From Geobacillus thermodenitrificans subsp. thermodenitrificans DSM 465 (GTDB lineage Bacteria > Bacillota > Bacilli > Bacillales > Anoxybacillaceae), in NCBI RefSeq assembly GCF_000496575.1, contig NZ_AYKT01000017.1, forward strand, positions 1 to 64,000: DNA of 64,000 nt, written 5' to 3'. This document shows positions 46,195-55,988 of the stretch, in pieces (positions within the stretch are counted from its first letter, which is position 1; every line of letters starts with the position of its first letter). Under the pieces are notes generated by a model. That model had not been told where the DNA came from, did not search any database, and worked only from the letters and a program-made list of their open reading frames with translations. Both the position numbers and the translations under genes were made by a program.

Positions 46195-47492
46195 TACCGT
46201 TTCTCTCCTTCCACCCGATACGAGCTTTGCACCCGCTCGACGATTTCTAAATCGCTTAACTGCTGTAAAATGTCTTCATAGTCTTGCTGCGAGGCGTCGT
46301 GTGTCACAATCACGATTTCCGCCAAGCCGTTTTCTTTCAACGGCAATTGTAAAATTTTCTCGAAGCTCACCCCGCGCTCGGAAAACAGCGTCGTAATTTT
46401 GGCAAACGCGCCGACTTGGTCTTTGACATGAATGCGCAAGAAGTATTTCGAGAAAATTTCCGCCGGTGCTTTCAACTGTTTTTCATATTGCGGCGCGACG
46501 GCATAATGGCCGTTGACGCCAAGGCGCATGTTTTTCATTACCGCCACCAAGTCAGAGACGACTGCCGTCGCCGTCGGCAAGCTGCCAGCCCCCGGTCCGT
46601 AAAACATCGTTTCCCCGACTGCCTCTCCGTACACATAGACAGCGTTATATTCATTATGGACGGAAGCGAGTGGATGAGAATCAGGAAGAAACGTCGGTTG
46701 GACGCTTACTTCCACCTTGTTGCCATTACGCTGGGCGATGCCGATGAGCTTCATCGTATAACCGAGCCGCTTCCCATAATTTAAATCTTCTTCCGTTACA
46801 TGAGTAATGCCCTTAACTTGCACATCGTCCAAGTCGATGTCCATCGAAAAGCCAAGGCGGCCTAAAATCGCCATTTTCCGTGCTGCATCAAGCCCTTCGA
46901 CGTCCGATGTCGGGTCGGCTTCGGCGAACCCGAGCGCCTGCGCTTCCGCCAGCACTTCCTGATAGGAAGCACCGTTTTGCGACATTTTCGTTAAAATGTA
47001 GTTGGTCGTTCCGTTGACAATTCCCATCATCTTCGTGATTCGGTCCGACGCCAACCCGTCGACTAAGCTGCGCAAAATCGGAATGCCGCCGGCGACGCTC
47101 GCTTCGTAAAACAAATCGCAATGGTGTTCAGCTGCCACCCGAAGCAATTCCGAACCGTAAACAGCCATTAAATCTTTGTTCGCCGTCACCACATGTTTTC
47201 CTTGGCGCAGCGCCCGCAACAACAGTTCCTTTGTCTCCTCAATGCCGCCCATTACTTCAATAATGACATCAATATCCGGATCATCAATTACATCCGCAGC
47301 GCTCGTCGTCAACAACGCCGAATCGACGGCAACCTCGCGCGGTTTCTGCACGTCACGAACGAGGATTTTTTTCACCTTCACCGGACAACCGACTTGGTGA
47401 ATCAATTTTTCTTGGTGGTTTTCAATAATTTTGACTACACCGCTTCCGACCGTTCCTAATCCTAATAATCCAACAAAAATTGGCTTTTCCAT
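46194..47492 (-). CDS. hom: Homoserine dehydrogenase
   Basis: The 432-residue enzyme has an N-terminal NAD(P) fold ([14 protein letters not shown]), the catalytic region ([36 protein letters not shown]) and a C-terminal ACT domain (about residues 350-430) for feedback control by threonine. It reduces aspartate semialdehyde to homoserine and heads the hom-thrC-thrB operon. Confidence 0.97.
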   Translation of the reverse strand: MEKPIFVGLLGLGTVGSGVVKIIENHQEKLIHQVGCPVKVKKILVRDVQKPREVAVDSALLTTSAADVIDDPDIDVIIEVMGGIEETKELLLRALRQGKHVVTANKDLMAVYGSELLRVAAEHHCDLFYEASVAGGIPILRSLVDGLASDRITKMMGIVNGTTNYILTKMSQNGASYQEVLAEAQALGFAEADPTSDVEGLDAARKMAILGRLGFSMDIDLDDVQVKGITHVTEEDLNYGKRLGYTMKLIGIAQRNGNKVEVSVQPTFLPDSHPLASVHNEYNAVYVYGEAVGETMFYGPGAGSLPTATAVVSDLVAVMKNMRLGVNGHYAVAPQYEKQLKAPAEIFSKYFLRIHVKDQVGAFAKITTLFSERGVSFEKILQLPLKENGLAEIVIVTHDASQQDYEDILQQLSDLEIVERVQSSYRVEGEKR

Positions 47493-47518
47493 CCTTACCG
47501 CCCCTTCTGTTTACGTAC

Positions 47519-47575
47519 AGTAGACATCTGTATTTTTATAGTAGACATTATAAAAGACGCTCTGCCATTTGGCAA
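47519..47575 (-). promoter_or_regulatory. hom promoter with 21-bp-spaced direct repeats
   Basis: On the minus strand TTGCCA (47570-47575), a 17-base spacer and TATAAT (47547-47552) form the promoter. Two copies of ATGTCTACT (47540-47548 and 47519-47527), 21 bases apart on the same helical face, overlap the end of the -10 and the early transcribed region. They are a good candidate repressor site (in B. subtilis hom is controlled by ThrR). Confidence 0.65.
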
Positions 47576-47584
47576 TGAAAATTT

Positions 47585-48559
47585 TTACGATGGCTGATTC
47601 ACCGGCGTCAATGGCGACCGTCCTTCAAGAACGGCAATGATGTTGTCGCGCGCCAGCGTCATCATAGCGCGTCGCGTTTCGTACGTCGCGCTGCCAATAT
47701 GCGGCAAAGCGACGACGTTTGGAAGCGAAACGAGCGGATGATCGGCCGCAACCGGTTCTTTTTCAAATACATCCAATCCGGCCGCGGCGATCTCCCCACG
47801 AACGAGCGCCTCATACAGCGCTTGTTCATCGACGACCGCGCCGCGCGCCGCATTAATGAAAATGGCCGTCGGTTTCATTTGCCGAAACGCCTCGCGGTTA
47901 AACAAATGACGCGTCTCCGGGGTGAGCGGCGTCAAGCAGACGACAAAATCACTTTCCGCCAACAAATCGAAAAACGGGCGGTAGACCGCGCCAAGCTTCT
48001 CTTCCGCCTCCGGACGGCGGGAACGATTGTGATAAAGCACGTTCATATCAAACCCTTTCGCCCGCTTGGCCACCGCTTGTCCGATGTTCCCCATGCCGAC
48101 AATGCCGATCGTTTTATGATGAACGTCGGCGCCAGCAAGCAAAAACGGACTCCAGCTTTTCCATTTTCCTTCTTTCAAAAAATCAGCTGCTTCTACAAGC
48201 CGCCGGGCGGTCGCCAATAACAGCGCAAACGTCAAATCTGCTGTGGTATCGGTTAACACATCGGGTGTATTGCAAACGACAATGCCGCGCTGGGTGGCCG
48301 CTGGCACGTCAATATTGTCATAGCCGACCCCCATATTGGCGACCACTTTGAGCGCCGAGCCAGCAGACAACACCCCTTCGTCGATCGGATCGGACACCAT
48401 CGGCAAGATGGCCGTCGCCCGTTTCGTTTTTTCCACGAGCACGTCGCGCGGCACAGCCACGTCTTCATGTGGCCACATCTCGACTTCTGCGATGGCCAAA
48501 AGCGGTGCAACAACGTCTTCTGGCAGTTTTCGCGTAATAAAGACGTACGGTTTTGTCAT
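47585..48559 (-). CDS. D-isomer-specific 2-hydroxyacid dehydrogenase (glyoxylate/hydroxypyruvate reductase type)
   Basis: The 324-residue enzyme has the NAD fold TIGIVGMGNIGQAVAKRAKGF, the catalytic region INAARGAVVDEQAL and the catalytic histidine in LPHIGSATYETR. It should reduce glyoxylate, hydroxypyruvate or 2-keto-sugar acids; the substrate is not certain. The ATG at 48559 follows a GGGGGG-type site. Confidence 0.92.
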   Translation of the reverse strand: MTKPYVFITRKLPEDVVAPLLAIAEVEMWPHEDVAVPRDVLVEKTKRATAILPMVSDPIDEGVLSAGSALKVVANMGVGYDNIDVPAATQRGIVVCNTPDVLTDTTADLTFALLLATARRLVEAADFLKEGKWKSWSPFLLAGADVHHKTIGIVGMGNIGQAVAKRAKGFDMNVLYHNRSRRPEAEEKLGAVYRPFFDLLAESDFVVCLTPLTPETRHLFNREAFRQMKPTAIFINAARGAVVDEQALYEALVRGEIAAAGLDVFEKEPVAADHPLVSLPNVVALPHIGSATYETRRAMMTLARDNIIAVLEGRSPLTPVNQPS

Positions 48560-48681
48560 CAAGCAGCCCCCCATATGATTTTTTCTAAATCTTATCACAA
48601 CTTCTACCAAAAAAAAATGAGAAGTTGTCCCGGCTGCGACCGGCAGGAAAGCATCGCGGTTCGCTTTGGCTCAAAAAAAAA

Positions 48682-48703
48682 AAACGGGAATGTCTTCCCG
48701 TTT
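48682..48703 (-). terminator. Terminator of yutH
   Basis: AAACGGGAA (48682-48690), loop TGTC and TTCCCGTTT (48695-48703). On the minus strand a run of about nine further T residues follows. Confidence 0.9.
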
Positions 48704-49705
48704 CTACGCCGACGGCAGCCACTCGATCACCGGCAAGCGCACGCGTTCTGAGATGCCGGCGATCTCAGCGAACGAAGCCAAAAACCGTTCATACTCATGC
48801 GAACCATCAAGCAAACGATGCAGCTCGCCTTCATAGCGCACCTGCTCATTCCTATCCACAGCGGTATAATACGATTCCACGCACTCAAAATACGGAAGCG
48901 GAAACAACAGACGGGCGTAAATCAATCGCCAAGCAAACGGCGACAGCGGTGATAAATGTCCGTAATCTTGGAAAAACTGGCGCACCGCCCGTTGGCATCC
49001 AAGCCCGCGCTGCTGGTACAAATGGCGAACCCATTCGGCTAAATCGCGGGCGCAATGGTCGTACACCCAATCAATCGGCAGCTTCGCCTCTGCCCCTTCG
49101 ACCCAACCGGCTTGCGGCAGCCGCTCATGACAAAACGCCGCATAATCGATGCGGAGCGGTTCCTCATCGAGCTCCGTATCTGCCACGTATTGTATGGCGT
49201 TTTCCGCCAAGCCTAAATAATACGGGAACGATTCGATAAACAGCCGGTCAAAGGGCGACGCCGGCCCCGTTGCCAGCATGTTCGCCCAAAACGCCTCCAT
49301 TTGGTCGATCCGCTTCGCCCATAGTTCCCGCCATTGGCCGATGCGCCGGCAAGCGGTGATCGGCAGCGGACAAGAGCGCCCGTATTCATGGATCACCGCC
49401 AACTCGCGGCCGAGCGAACGAAAGCGAGCGGTCGGAAGCGGCGCCCGAACAAGTGCCATCGGCTTTCCATCCCAAGTGGCGATATACGTTCCGGACGTCG
49501 TTTTGACTAGCTCCCCTACGCTGCCCACTCCTTTCGTCCGCAAATAACGGCTCATTTGTTGGCGCTCTTCCATCTCTGCTTCGCTCCGCCCGTCAGCTGG
49601 AACGATCAGAAAGCGCTCCCGTTTATGCCAAACCGCTGTATGTGTCCCTCTTCGTTCTATCCGCTCGACGCGCATCCCGTACTGTTCATACACCCATTTT
49701 TCCAT
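48704..49705 (-). CDS. yutH: Spore coat-associated protein YutH
   Basis: The 333-residue protein resembles the CotS/YutH kinase-like coat proteins (WHKRERFLIVPADGRSE, TTSGTYIATWDGKPMALVRAP, LGRELAVIHEYG, DYAAFCHERLPQAGWV). It lies beside hom as in B. subtilis and is expected in the spore coat. The ATG at 49705 follows GGAGGTG. Whether it retains kinase activity cannot be judged. Confidence 0.88.
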   Translation of the reverse strand: MEKWVYEQYGMRVERIERRGTHTAVWHKRERFLIVPADGRSEAEMEERQQMSRYLRTKGVGSVGELVKTTSGTYIATWDGKPMALVRAPLPTARFRSLGRELAVIHEYGRSCPLPITACRRIGQWRELWAKRIDQMEAFWANMLATGPASPFDRLFIESFPYYLGLAENAIQYVADTELDEEPLRIDYAAFCHERLPQAGWVEGAEAKLPIDWVYDHCARDLAEWVRHLYQQRGLGCQRAVRQFFQDYGHLSPLSPFAWRLIYARLLFPLPYFECVESYYTAVDRNEQVRYEGELHRLLDGSHEYERFLASFAEIAGISERVRLPVIEWLPSA

Positions 49706-49995
49706 CGCCGCACCTCCGTCACGATGGGGTTCATGATCGTCTTTGGGCCAAACGCCATCGCTCGTCAACCGTTCCAACCATCCTCACGCTTTCTCATCGC
49801 ATCTTTTTGTCACACGCCGGCCAAGCAGAGAACTCCGATGATGGTGCGACAAACCGTCTCCCCTTCCTTTTTTGGCGAAAGGGGCTATTGTTTATATATG
49901 CAGGCCGATGAGCATTTTTCTTTATATGATGGACTGTTTTATGACATGATACATATATATAAGAAACGACTTTTAAAAAGAAATAGGTGACTTTC

Positions 49996-50493
49996 ATGAG
50001 TGAATTCATTATGAACAATTTAGAACAAATCGCCCGCCGCTGGTTGGAGGAGCGGGGGGTAACCGTGGAAAAAATAGCTGAACTTGTTTATTATTTGCAA
50101 TCGAAATACCATCCGGATTTAACGATGGACGAATGCGTCGAAAACGTCAATCGCGTCATCTCGAAACGCGAAGTGCAAAACGCCATTTTAACCGGTATTC
50201 AGCTTGATAAGCTCGCTGAGAACGGCCAGCTGGATGAACCGCTGCAATCGATCATCCGCCGCGATGAAGGGCTGTATGGCGTCGATGAAATTTTGGCCCT
50301 TTCCATCGTGAACGTCTACGGCTCCATCGGGTTTACGAACTACGGATATATCGACAAACAAAAGCCCGGCATTTTGCAATACTTAAATGACAAATCGAAC
50401 GGTCAATGCCATACGTTTTTGGATGACATCGTCGGCGCGATCGCCGCGGCAGCGTCAAGCCGCTTAGCGCACCGGGCCGCCAATGCTGAATAA
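49996..50493 (+). CDS. yutG: Phosphatidylglycerophosphatase A (YutG)
   Basis: The 165-residue protein is of the PgpA family as found in Bacillus (ARRWLEERGVTVEKIAELV, DEILALSIVNVYGSIGFTNYGYID, FLDDIVGAIAAAASSR). The conserved aspartates in FLDDIVGA bind metal. It removes phosphate from phosphatidylglycerol phosphate. The ATG at 49996 follows TAGGTGA. Confidence 0.88.
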   Translation: MSEFIMNNLEQIARRWLEERGVTVEKIAELVYYLQSKYHPDLTMDECVENVNRVISKREVQNAILTGIQLDKLAENGQLDEPLQSIIRRDEGLYGVDEILALSIVNVYGSIGFTNYGYIDKQKPGILQYLNDKSNGQCHTFLDDIVGAIAAAASSRLAHRAANAE

Positions 50494-50536
50494 AAAAGCA
50501 CCGCTCCCCTGTCTTTAGGAGGGCGGCGCTTTTTTT
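50494..50536 (+). terminator. Bidirectional terminator between yutG and yutF
   Basis: AAAAAAGC-CCGCTCC on one side and GGGCGG-CGCTTTTTTT on the other form an imperfect long stem with A- and T-runs, serving both convergent genes. Confidence 0.8.
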
Positions 50537-51305
50537 ACAACCGTTCAAGCCACTCACAAAGCGAATCGGCCGTATATGTCGGCTGTTGTTCATAACGGGC
50601 GAGCATCTCCTTCGTTGTGACGCCTGTATGGACCAAAAGCGTATCGATGCCCGCATTCATGCCGGCTAAAATATCCGTTTCGTAATAGTCGCCGATCATC
50701 AGAACCTCTTCTTTCGGAACACCAAGCACTTTGAGCGCCTGTTCCATGATGATTTTTTCCGGCTTGCCAATAAACGTCGGCTTCACTTGCGTCGAAACGG
50801 TGACGACTGACGTAATGGCTCCATTGCCTGGCAATAGCCCGCGCTCCGTCGGCAAGGCGATGTCACCGTTTGTCGAAATGAACATCGCGCCGTTGCGGAC
50901 AGCAAGGCAAGCGACGGCAAGCTTTTCGTATGTAATTTGCCGATCGATGCCGATCACGACGACAGTCGCGTCCTCACCAGCAAAACGAAACCCTTTTTCC
51001 GCCAAAGCCGTACGGATGCCTTCCTCGCCGATCACGTAAACAGACGCGTCCGGGTTTCGCTCAAAAATGTAGTTCGCTGTCGCCTGGCTGGTCGTAAAAA
51101 CGTGCTTCTCTTCCGCCGGCACGCCGAATGTGCGCAACTTTTCCGCCACTTGCGCCGGCGTGCGCGACGAGTTGTTGGTCACAAACAAATACGGAATGCC
51201 GCGGCGGTGGAGTTCATTGACAAACTCGCGCGCTTCGGCAATGCATTCCGTGCCGCGGTACATCGTCCCGTCTAAATCGATCAAATAGCCGCTATATCGT
51301 TTCAA
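50535..51305 (-). CDS. yutF: HAD-family phosphatase YutF (NagD type)
   Basis: The 256-residue protein is a HAD IIA phosphatase: nucleophile motif YLIDLDGTMYRG, LFVTNNSSRTPAQVA, and LMIGDYYETDILAGMNAGIDTLLV. It probably dephosphorylates nucleotides or sugar phosphates. The start is TTG, with GGGGAG 8 bases upstream. Confidence 0.92.
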   Translation of the reverse strand: MKRYSGYLIDLDGTMYRGTECIAEAREFVNELHRRGIPYLFVTNNSSRTPAQVAEKLRTFGVPAEEKHVFTTSQATANYIFERNPDASVYVIGEEGIRTALAEKGFRFAGEDATVVVIGIDRQITYEKLAVACLAVRNGAMFISTNGDIALPTERGLLPGNGAITSVVTVSTQVKPTFIGKPEKIIMEQALKVLGVPKEEVLMIGDYYETDILAGMNAGIDTLLVHTGVTTKEMLARYEQQPTYTADSLCEWLERL

Positions 51306-51509
51306 TGTATTCGCTCCCCTTCTTCTGCCATGATGTCAATCGTTCGTTCTCTGCTTCTCGATGAGCTTCAACGGTTCGAAAAACCATTTTCCACCATCCT
51401 TGAAACCGTTCCTTGGCCGAATGTCAGCCAACGACGAATCCGGCGCTGAAACGCGCCCCCAAGGTGGATCGTATTGAGTCTTCATCCCATTGTGTGACGA
51501 TGCGATCGA

Positions 51510-51947
51510 TCAATTACGAAACGCCGACACGGGACCGAGCTCATTTTCGAGATAATCGCGCACCGCCTTCGGATACGCTTCAAGCGCCGACAAGTGTGCA
51601 TCGATGCTGGCGCGCAGTTTCGCATGATCAACGTTTGTATATTCATGAACGAGCATTTTCCGCTCAGCAATGAACGCTTTCAACTGTTCGGCGTCCGCTG
51701 GCGCAATCACTTGCTCGTCGGCTAAAATGTCGATAATGTCATTATAGCTGCCGGGGTCGCGCATAATAAAGCCGTCAATCATCGCATTGCCAACATCCAA
51801 AATCGCTTCAATGATGACATGGGCGATCCGTTCAAGCGCCAATCGTTCAAACGGCTCATCCCAACTATCCCGCATTTTGTAATAAGCCAACATTTGCTCC
51901 ATGCAACCAAGTCGTTCTTCCATTTTTTTTCGATCGACAAAATACAT
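51510..51947 (-). CDS. yutE: HepT-like HEPN (DUF86) protein YutE
   Basis: The 145-residue helical protein is a HEPN-superfamily DUF86 protein. It carries the Rx4H ribonuclease motif as RKMLVHEYTNVD near residue 97, plus RIAHVIIEAILDVGNAMI. HepT-family proteins are usually toxins paired with an MNT nucleotidyltransferase; no MNT gene lies in this window. It follows yutF in the same orientation and position as B. subtilis yutE. Confidence 0.88.
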   Translation of the reverse strand: MYFVDRKKMEERLGCMEQMLAYYKMRDSWDEPFERLALERIAHVIIEAILDVGNAMIDGFIMRDPGSYNDIIDILADEQVIAPADAEQLKAFIAERKMLVHEYTNVDHAKLRASIDAHLSALEAYPKAVRDYLENELGPVSAFRN

Positions 51948-52044
51948 GGGTGATCCCTCCTTTTTTTCTTACGCACATCCCCTCCCCTTTTCGCCGTCCG
52001 TCTGTTATGATGGATAGAGACGAAACCATAGGGGGGCTCAAAAT

Positions 52045-52314
52045 ATGGGCGAACGGTTCTACTTGTACGACGACACCGTCAATGCGGCGGTTCGTTTTGT
52101 CAGCTTTGTCGGCGAACGGCAGCGGTTCGATTTGGCCTTGATGGAAACCGATCGTTTTTATGGCAAATATGTCGTGCTCGATTTGCAAAGCAACCGCTTT
52201 GCTATTCTCGGCCGCGACGATTTAGAGGAGCCTGGTTATTTAGAACACGCCTACCAGCTGGACGAACAGGACGCCAACGACTTGCGCGCCTTTTTGGCCG
52301 AATGTCTTTCATAA
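52045..52314 (+). CDS. DUF3055 family cytosolic protein
   Basis: The 89-residue acidic protein (MGERFYLYDDTVNAAVRFVSF, YGKYVVLDLQSNRFAILGRDDL) fits the DUF3055 family of Bacillaceae, of unknown function. A GGGGGG-type site lies before the ATG. It is followed by another small gene on the same strand. Confidence 0.8.
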   Translation: MGERFYLYDDTVNAAVRFVSFVGERQRFDLALMETDRFYGKYVVLDLQSNRFAILGRDDLEEPGYLEHAYQLDEQDANDLRAFLAECLS

Positions 52315-52371
52315 CCTTCCTCTGTTTTGGGCATCTTATGAAACAACCCGGCACCAAGGAAGGTGAGACGA

Positions 52372-52656
52372 ATGGCGGAACGGGAAACCTATGCCGATTT
52401 TTCCGTCGTCGAAAAACAGCGCAATTTTTTAACAGCTGAAGAATTCCCGGAAGGGCCGTATGGCTCACCGCGTCGCGACGACGCTCCAGTCGAGAATAAA
52501 AGCACGCCTTGGAAAGAAGGGCAACGGTATTACAGCGCCTTTAACTATGAGTTTAAGTCATTCCACCAAAATATTCCAAGGCGCGACCCGGCGGCCCACC
52601 CGCCGCACGACGATCCGCGCAAAAGCGAACAATTTCCGTACAACGAAGGCGAATGA
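52372..52656 (+). CDS. DUF3905-like small hydrophilic protein
   Basis: The 94-residue protein is hydrophilic and proline-rich with WKEGQRYYSAFNYEFKSFHQNIP and HPPHDDP, resembling the DUF3905 group of Bacillaceae. Its function is unknown. GGAAGGTGAG precedes the ATG at 52372. It lies 57 bases after the DUF3055 gene. Confidence 0.75.
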   Translation: MAERETYADFSVVEKQRNFLTAEEFPEGPYGSPRRDDAPVENKSTPWKEGQRYYSAFNYEFKSFHQNIPRRDPAAHPPHDDPRKSEQFPYNEGE

Positions 52657-52660
52657 GCAG

Positions 52661-52685
52661 GCAGCCGCTCCAAGTGGGCGGCTGC
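52661..52685 (+). terminator. Weak terminator after the DUF3905-like gene
   Basis: GCAGCCGC (52661-52668) pairs with GCGGCTGC (52678-52685), followed by TTTGTATGTTT. Confidence 0.55.
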
Positions 52686-52790
52686 TTTGTATGTTTGCTG
52701 TCCGTCAGCCGCCGCTCCGGCCTCAGCCTGCACTCCGTTCGGAACCATCTTTGTTGCCCAGCACCGTTGCGCTGCAATCCGGCCACACCA

Positions 52791-53066
52791 TTACCGCTTC
52801 ACTTTGCGCAACACAAAATAGGCGCAGCCGAAATTGCAATATTCATACAAATACTCCGACAGTGTGCTAATTTTTGTATCGTATGTCGCCTTTTGGTTAT
52901 GGTCATCGAAAAAGCCGCGCAAGCGAAGCTGATTGTATCCCCAGTCGCCGACAATGTAGTCATACTTTCCTAAAATATCCGCATAACGGGCGCGAAACGC
53001 TTCCTCGTTAAAGCCATTTTTTACGTTTTCAACCAGTTCGTAACAATGGTTGTTAATGCAAATCAC
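52791..53066 (-). CDS. yutD: DUF1027 protein YutD
   Basis: The 91-residue protein closely follows B. subtilis YutD (NGFNEEAFRARYADILGKYD, YIVGDWGYNQLRLRGFFDD, STLSEYLYEYCNFGCAYFVL). Function is unknown. The GTG at 53066 (MICINNH) is chosen because AAGGTGA lies just upstream and the start matches the family. Confidence 0.9.
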   Translation of the reverse strand: MICINNHCYELVENVKNGFNEEAFRARYADILGKYDYIVGDWGYNQLRLRGFFDDHNQKATYDTKISTLSEYLYEYCNFGCAYFVLRKVKR

Positions 53067-53178
53067 CGCTCTCACCTTGCCTTTCCACTTTCATCATAAA
53101 CGATGCACCGCACCCAATCAATGACGGTTATGAAACAGAAGACCGTGTGCCACTCTAAAAGCGAAGGGGGTGCTGACG

Positions 53179-53865
53179 ATGAAACGATCATGGTTGGCCG
53201 TTGCATTCGGAACGGCTGTCGCCCTAGCCGGCTGCGCACAGACGGCTCAGGACGAAAATACCAACGTCTACAAGCGGAGCGGCAATACGATCAATGTCAC
53301 CGACCGCAACGAATTGTATAATGAAAAAGGAGTACCAAATGGCGATGACACGCCGCTAAACAACTTTGGCTACGTCCGTCATCAAAAAAGCCCGACCCTC
53401 GGTGATGTGAACGGCTATAATAACATGCCGTCATTCAACCGCGAGCAAGCGGCCGATATCATTAGCAAGTTGTGCACGCAGCTGCCGAACATCAAGGACG
53501 TCGCTACGCTAGTCACGGATGAGGAAGTGCTTGTCGTCTATGACGCTGATACAAACAACCGGGAACAAACAGCCGATCAAGTGAAAAAGACGGCGCTTTC
53601 TGTCGTTCCCCGTTACTACCATGTGTATGTCGCCGACAATCCTCAGCTGATGAAGGATATTGAGCGTTTTGGACGCCTTGATTCAAATGCGCGCAACATC
53701 GATCAACTTCTTGACGCGACCATCCAGCAAATGTTGAAATATCCGCAAGGGAAAAAACTGAACGACGGGGAAAATGAAAACGGCGAAATGATCAATGAAA
53801 CAAACGACGAGCTCGATCGCGACTTCCGCGACGGCACACCGCGGCCGACGCCGAAAGGACGCTAG
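53179..53865 (+). CDS. yutC: YhcN/YlaJ-family sporulation lipoprotein YutC
   Basis: The 228-residue protein has a lipoprotein signal ending LAGC (Cys19) and a YhcN/YlaJ domain (REQAADIISKLCTQLPNIKDVATLVTDEEVLVVYD region). Related lipoproteins sit in the inner spore membrane or forespore and aid germination or outgrowth. AAGGGGG is 8 bases before the ATG at 53179. Confidence 0.88.
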   Translation: MKRSWLAVAFGTAVALAGCAQTAQDENTNVYKRSGNTINVTDRNELYNEKGVPNGDDTPLNNFGYVRHQKSPTLGDVNGYNNMPSFNREQAADIISKLCTQLPNIKDVATLVTDEEVLVVYDADTNNREQTADQVKKTALSVVPRYYHVYVADNPQLMKDIERFGRLDSNARNIDQLLDATIQQMLKYPQGKKLNDGENENGEMINETNDELDRDFRDGTPRPTPKGR

Positions 53866-53873
53866 GGCAAAGA

Positions 53874-53913
53874 AAACGGTCTGCCTTCTTGACGAAGAGG
53901 CACGACCGTTTTT
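53874..53913 (+). terminator. Bidirectional terminator between yutC and lipA
   Basis: AAACGGTC (53874-53881) pairs with GACCGTTT (53904-53911), and the inner TGCCTTCTT pairs with GAAGAGGCA. The stem is followed by TTTTT. Confidence 0.85.
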
Positions 53914-53930
53914 CATTTGCGTAGCTGCTA

Positions 53931-54827
53931 TTATGCCTTCAGTTGCCGCGCCTTTGCTGCTTCGTTCACCTGCTCGTCAGCATGGTACGATGAACGAACG
54001 AGCGGGCCGGCCTCGCAATGGCTGAATCCTTTGCTTAACGCGATTTCTTTTAGCTCTTGGAATTCATCAGGATGGTAATATTTGACGACTTTCAAATGTT
54101 TTTTCGTCGGCTGCAAATATTGACCGATCGTCAAAATATCGACATGGTTGGCGCGCAAATCGTCCATCGCCTGAATAATTTCCTCTTTCGTTTCCCCAAG
54201 ACCGATCATGATGCTTGATTTCGTCGGAATATCCGGCTGCAGTTCTTTCGCGCGCCGCAAAAATTCAAGCGAACGCTCGTACGTCGCGCGGGCGCGCACC
54301 CGCGGCGTCAGGCGGCGCACCGTTTCGATGTTATGGTTTAAAATATCAGGACGGGCGTCCATTAACGTTTTTAAGTTTTCGTACACCCCACCCATATCAG
54401 ACGGCAACACTTCAATCGTCGTAAACGGGTTTTTCCGGCGGATGGCACGCACCGTTTCCGCAAATACCGCCGCTCCCCCATCTTTCAAATCATCGCGAGC
54501 CACAGCGGTGACAACGACATGTTTTAAGTTCATGATGCGCACGGATTCGGCGACGCGTTCCGGTTCTTGCCAGTCCAGCTCGGTCGGCAGCCCCGTTTTA
54601 ACGGCGCAAAAGCGGCAGGCGCGCGTACAGACGCTGCCTAAAATCATAAACGTCGCGGTCCGCCGTACTGCCCAACATTCATGAATGTTCGGGCATTTCG
54701 CTTCCTCGCATACAGTATGTAAACGGTTTTCCCGCATCAACTTCTTCAATCCGGTATAATGTTCGTTCGTATTCAGCTTGATTTTTAACCAATCTGGCTT
54801 GCGGACATGTTCTTCCTTCGTCGCCAT
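53931..54827 (-). CDS. lipA: Lipoyl synthase
   Basis: The 298-residue radical-SAM enzyme has the auxiliary cluster cysteines Cys40, Cys45, Cys51 and the radical-SAM cluster cysteines Cys67, Cys71, Cys74 (CTRACRFC), plus the late RSSYHADEQ motif. It inserts two sulfurs into octanoyl groups on lipoyl domains. The ATG at 54827 follows GGAGTGAG and gives the same length as B. subtilis LipA. Confidence 0.97.
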   Translation of the reverse strand: MATKEEHVRKPDWLKIKLNTNEHYTGLKKLMRENRLHTVCEEAKCPNIHECWAVRRTATFMILGSVCTRACRFCAVKTGLPTELDWQEPERVAESVRIMNLKHVVVTAVARDDLKDGGAAVFAETVRAIRRKNPFTTIEVLPSDMGGVYENLKTLMDARPDILNHNIETVRRLTPRVRARATYERSLEFLRRAKELQPDIPTKSSIMIGLGETKEEIIQAMDDLRANHVDILTIGQYLQPTKKHLKVVKYYHPDEFQELKEIALSKGFSHCEAGPLVRSSYHADEQVNEAAKARQLKA

Positions 54828-54995
54828 TGTTCTCACTCCAGTTATGCATGATTGTTCAGTTCTCATTATAATGAAAAGCGCGGGAAAACACAAAAAAAAT
54901 AAGACGTTTTTCCCTTTTCTACTTTTTAACATTTATGAATTTCCCTTTTCTCCCCCAAACTAAACATATGAAACGGGCGAAAAGGGGGGATCCAC

Positions 54996-55988
54996 GTGCA
55001 CCGATGGCTTGTCGCCATATGGGTGGCGACGATTGTTTTCATTGCCGCCGGTGCGGCTTCCGCGGCCGAAAATGAGGACGCCGTATACGAACGGCGCATG
55101 GAGTTGTATAAAAAGGCGGAAGCCGTTTCGCTCATTCCGTGGTATTACTTTGCGGCCATCGACCAATATGAACGGAACATCCGTCAAGTGCGCCGCGACT
55201 TGCCAAAGCCAACCGGTGTCCTCGGCATTTATATCAAACCGGAACTATGGGCCGGTCCACTCAATAAAAATCCGCTCGATACAAACCCATTCACGATTTC
55301 CCAGTTCGGTGGGTTAGGAGTCGACGGGAACGGCGATGGTGTGGCGCGGGCGGATGACGACGAGGATGTGATCATGGCGATAGCCCGTTATTTGCAGACG
55401 TACGGCATCGACCATCGCCATATAAAAATCGCGCTTTGGAATTATTACCAACGCGCGAAAGCTGTTGATTTGATTTTAGGGAAGGCAAGAATTTACAAAA
55501 AGTATCAAACACTGAAATTGGACGACCATGTGTTTCCATTGCCGTTGCGGGCGAATTACAGCTATCGCGATACATGGGGCGATGCACGCGGCTGGGGAGG
55601 GCGTCGCATCCACGAAGGAACCGACATTTTCGCCGGTTACGGTGTGCCGGTGCGTTCGACATGCTACGGCATTGTGGAGCTGAAAGGATGGAACAAATAC
55701 GGCGGTTGGCGCGTCGGCATCCGCGACATTAACAACACGTACCATTATTTCGCCCATTTAAACGGCTTCGCCGCCGGGCTTCACGAAGGGCAAATCGTGG
55801 AACCGGGAACCATCATCGGCTCGGTCGGCAGCTCCGGCTACGGCCCGCCGGGCACGGCTGGAAAATTTCCGCCCCACCTCCACTACGGCATGTATAAAGA
55901 CAACGGCTACACGGAGTGGTCGTTTGACCCGTATCCGCATTTAAAAGCATGGGAGCGGGCGGAGCGTCAGCGGCAAAAGCGCCGCTGA
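54996..55988 (+). CDS. lytH: Sporulation L-Ala-D-Glu endopeptidase LytH
   Basis: The 330-residue protein has an N-terminal signal/anchor (LVAIWVATIVFIAAGAASA), a helical domain with a calcium-binding-like GVDGNGDGVARADDDED loop, and an M23 peptidase domain. Its zinc motifs are HEGTDIFAGYG and PPHLHYGMY. LytH cleaves peptide side chains in the spore cortex, leaving single L-alanine stems. The GTG start follows AGGGGGGAT. Confidence 0.93.
   Translation: MHRWLVAIWVATIVFIAAGAASAAENEDAVYERRMELYKKAEAVSLIPWYYFAAIDQYERNIRQVRRDLPKPTGVLGIYIKPELWAGPLNKNPLDTNPFTISQFGGLGVDGNGDGVARADDDEDVIMAIARYLQTYGIDHRHIKIALWNYYQRAKAVDLILGKARIYKKYQTLKLDDHVFPLPLRANYSYRDTWGDARGWGGRRIHEGTDIFAGYGVPVRSTCYGIVELKGWNKYGGWRVGIRDINNTYHYFAHLNGFAAGLHEGQIVEPGTIIGSVGSSGYGPPGTAGKFPPHLHYGMYKDNGYTEWSFDPYPHLKAWERAERQRQKRR

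Noticed and set aside
47493-47584. T-box or leader-peptide attenuator before hom
   Set aside because: The leader is under 60 bases, with no terminator hairpin, no T-box sequence and no threonine-codon run.
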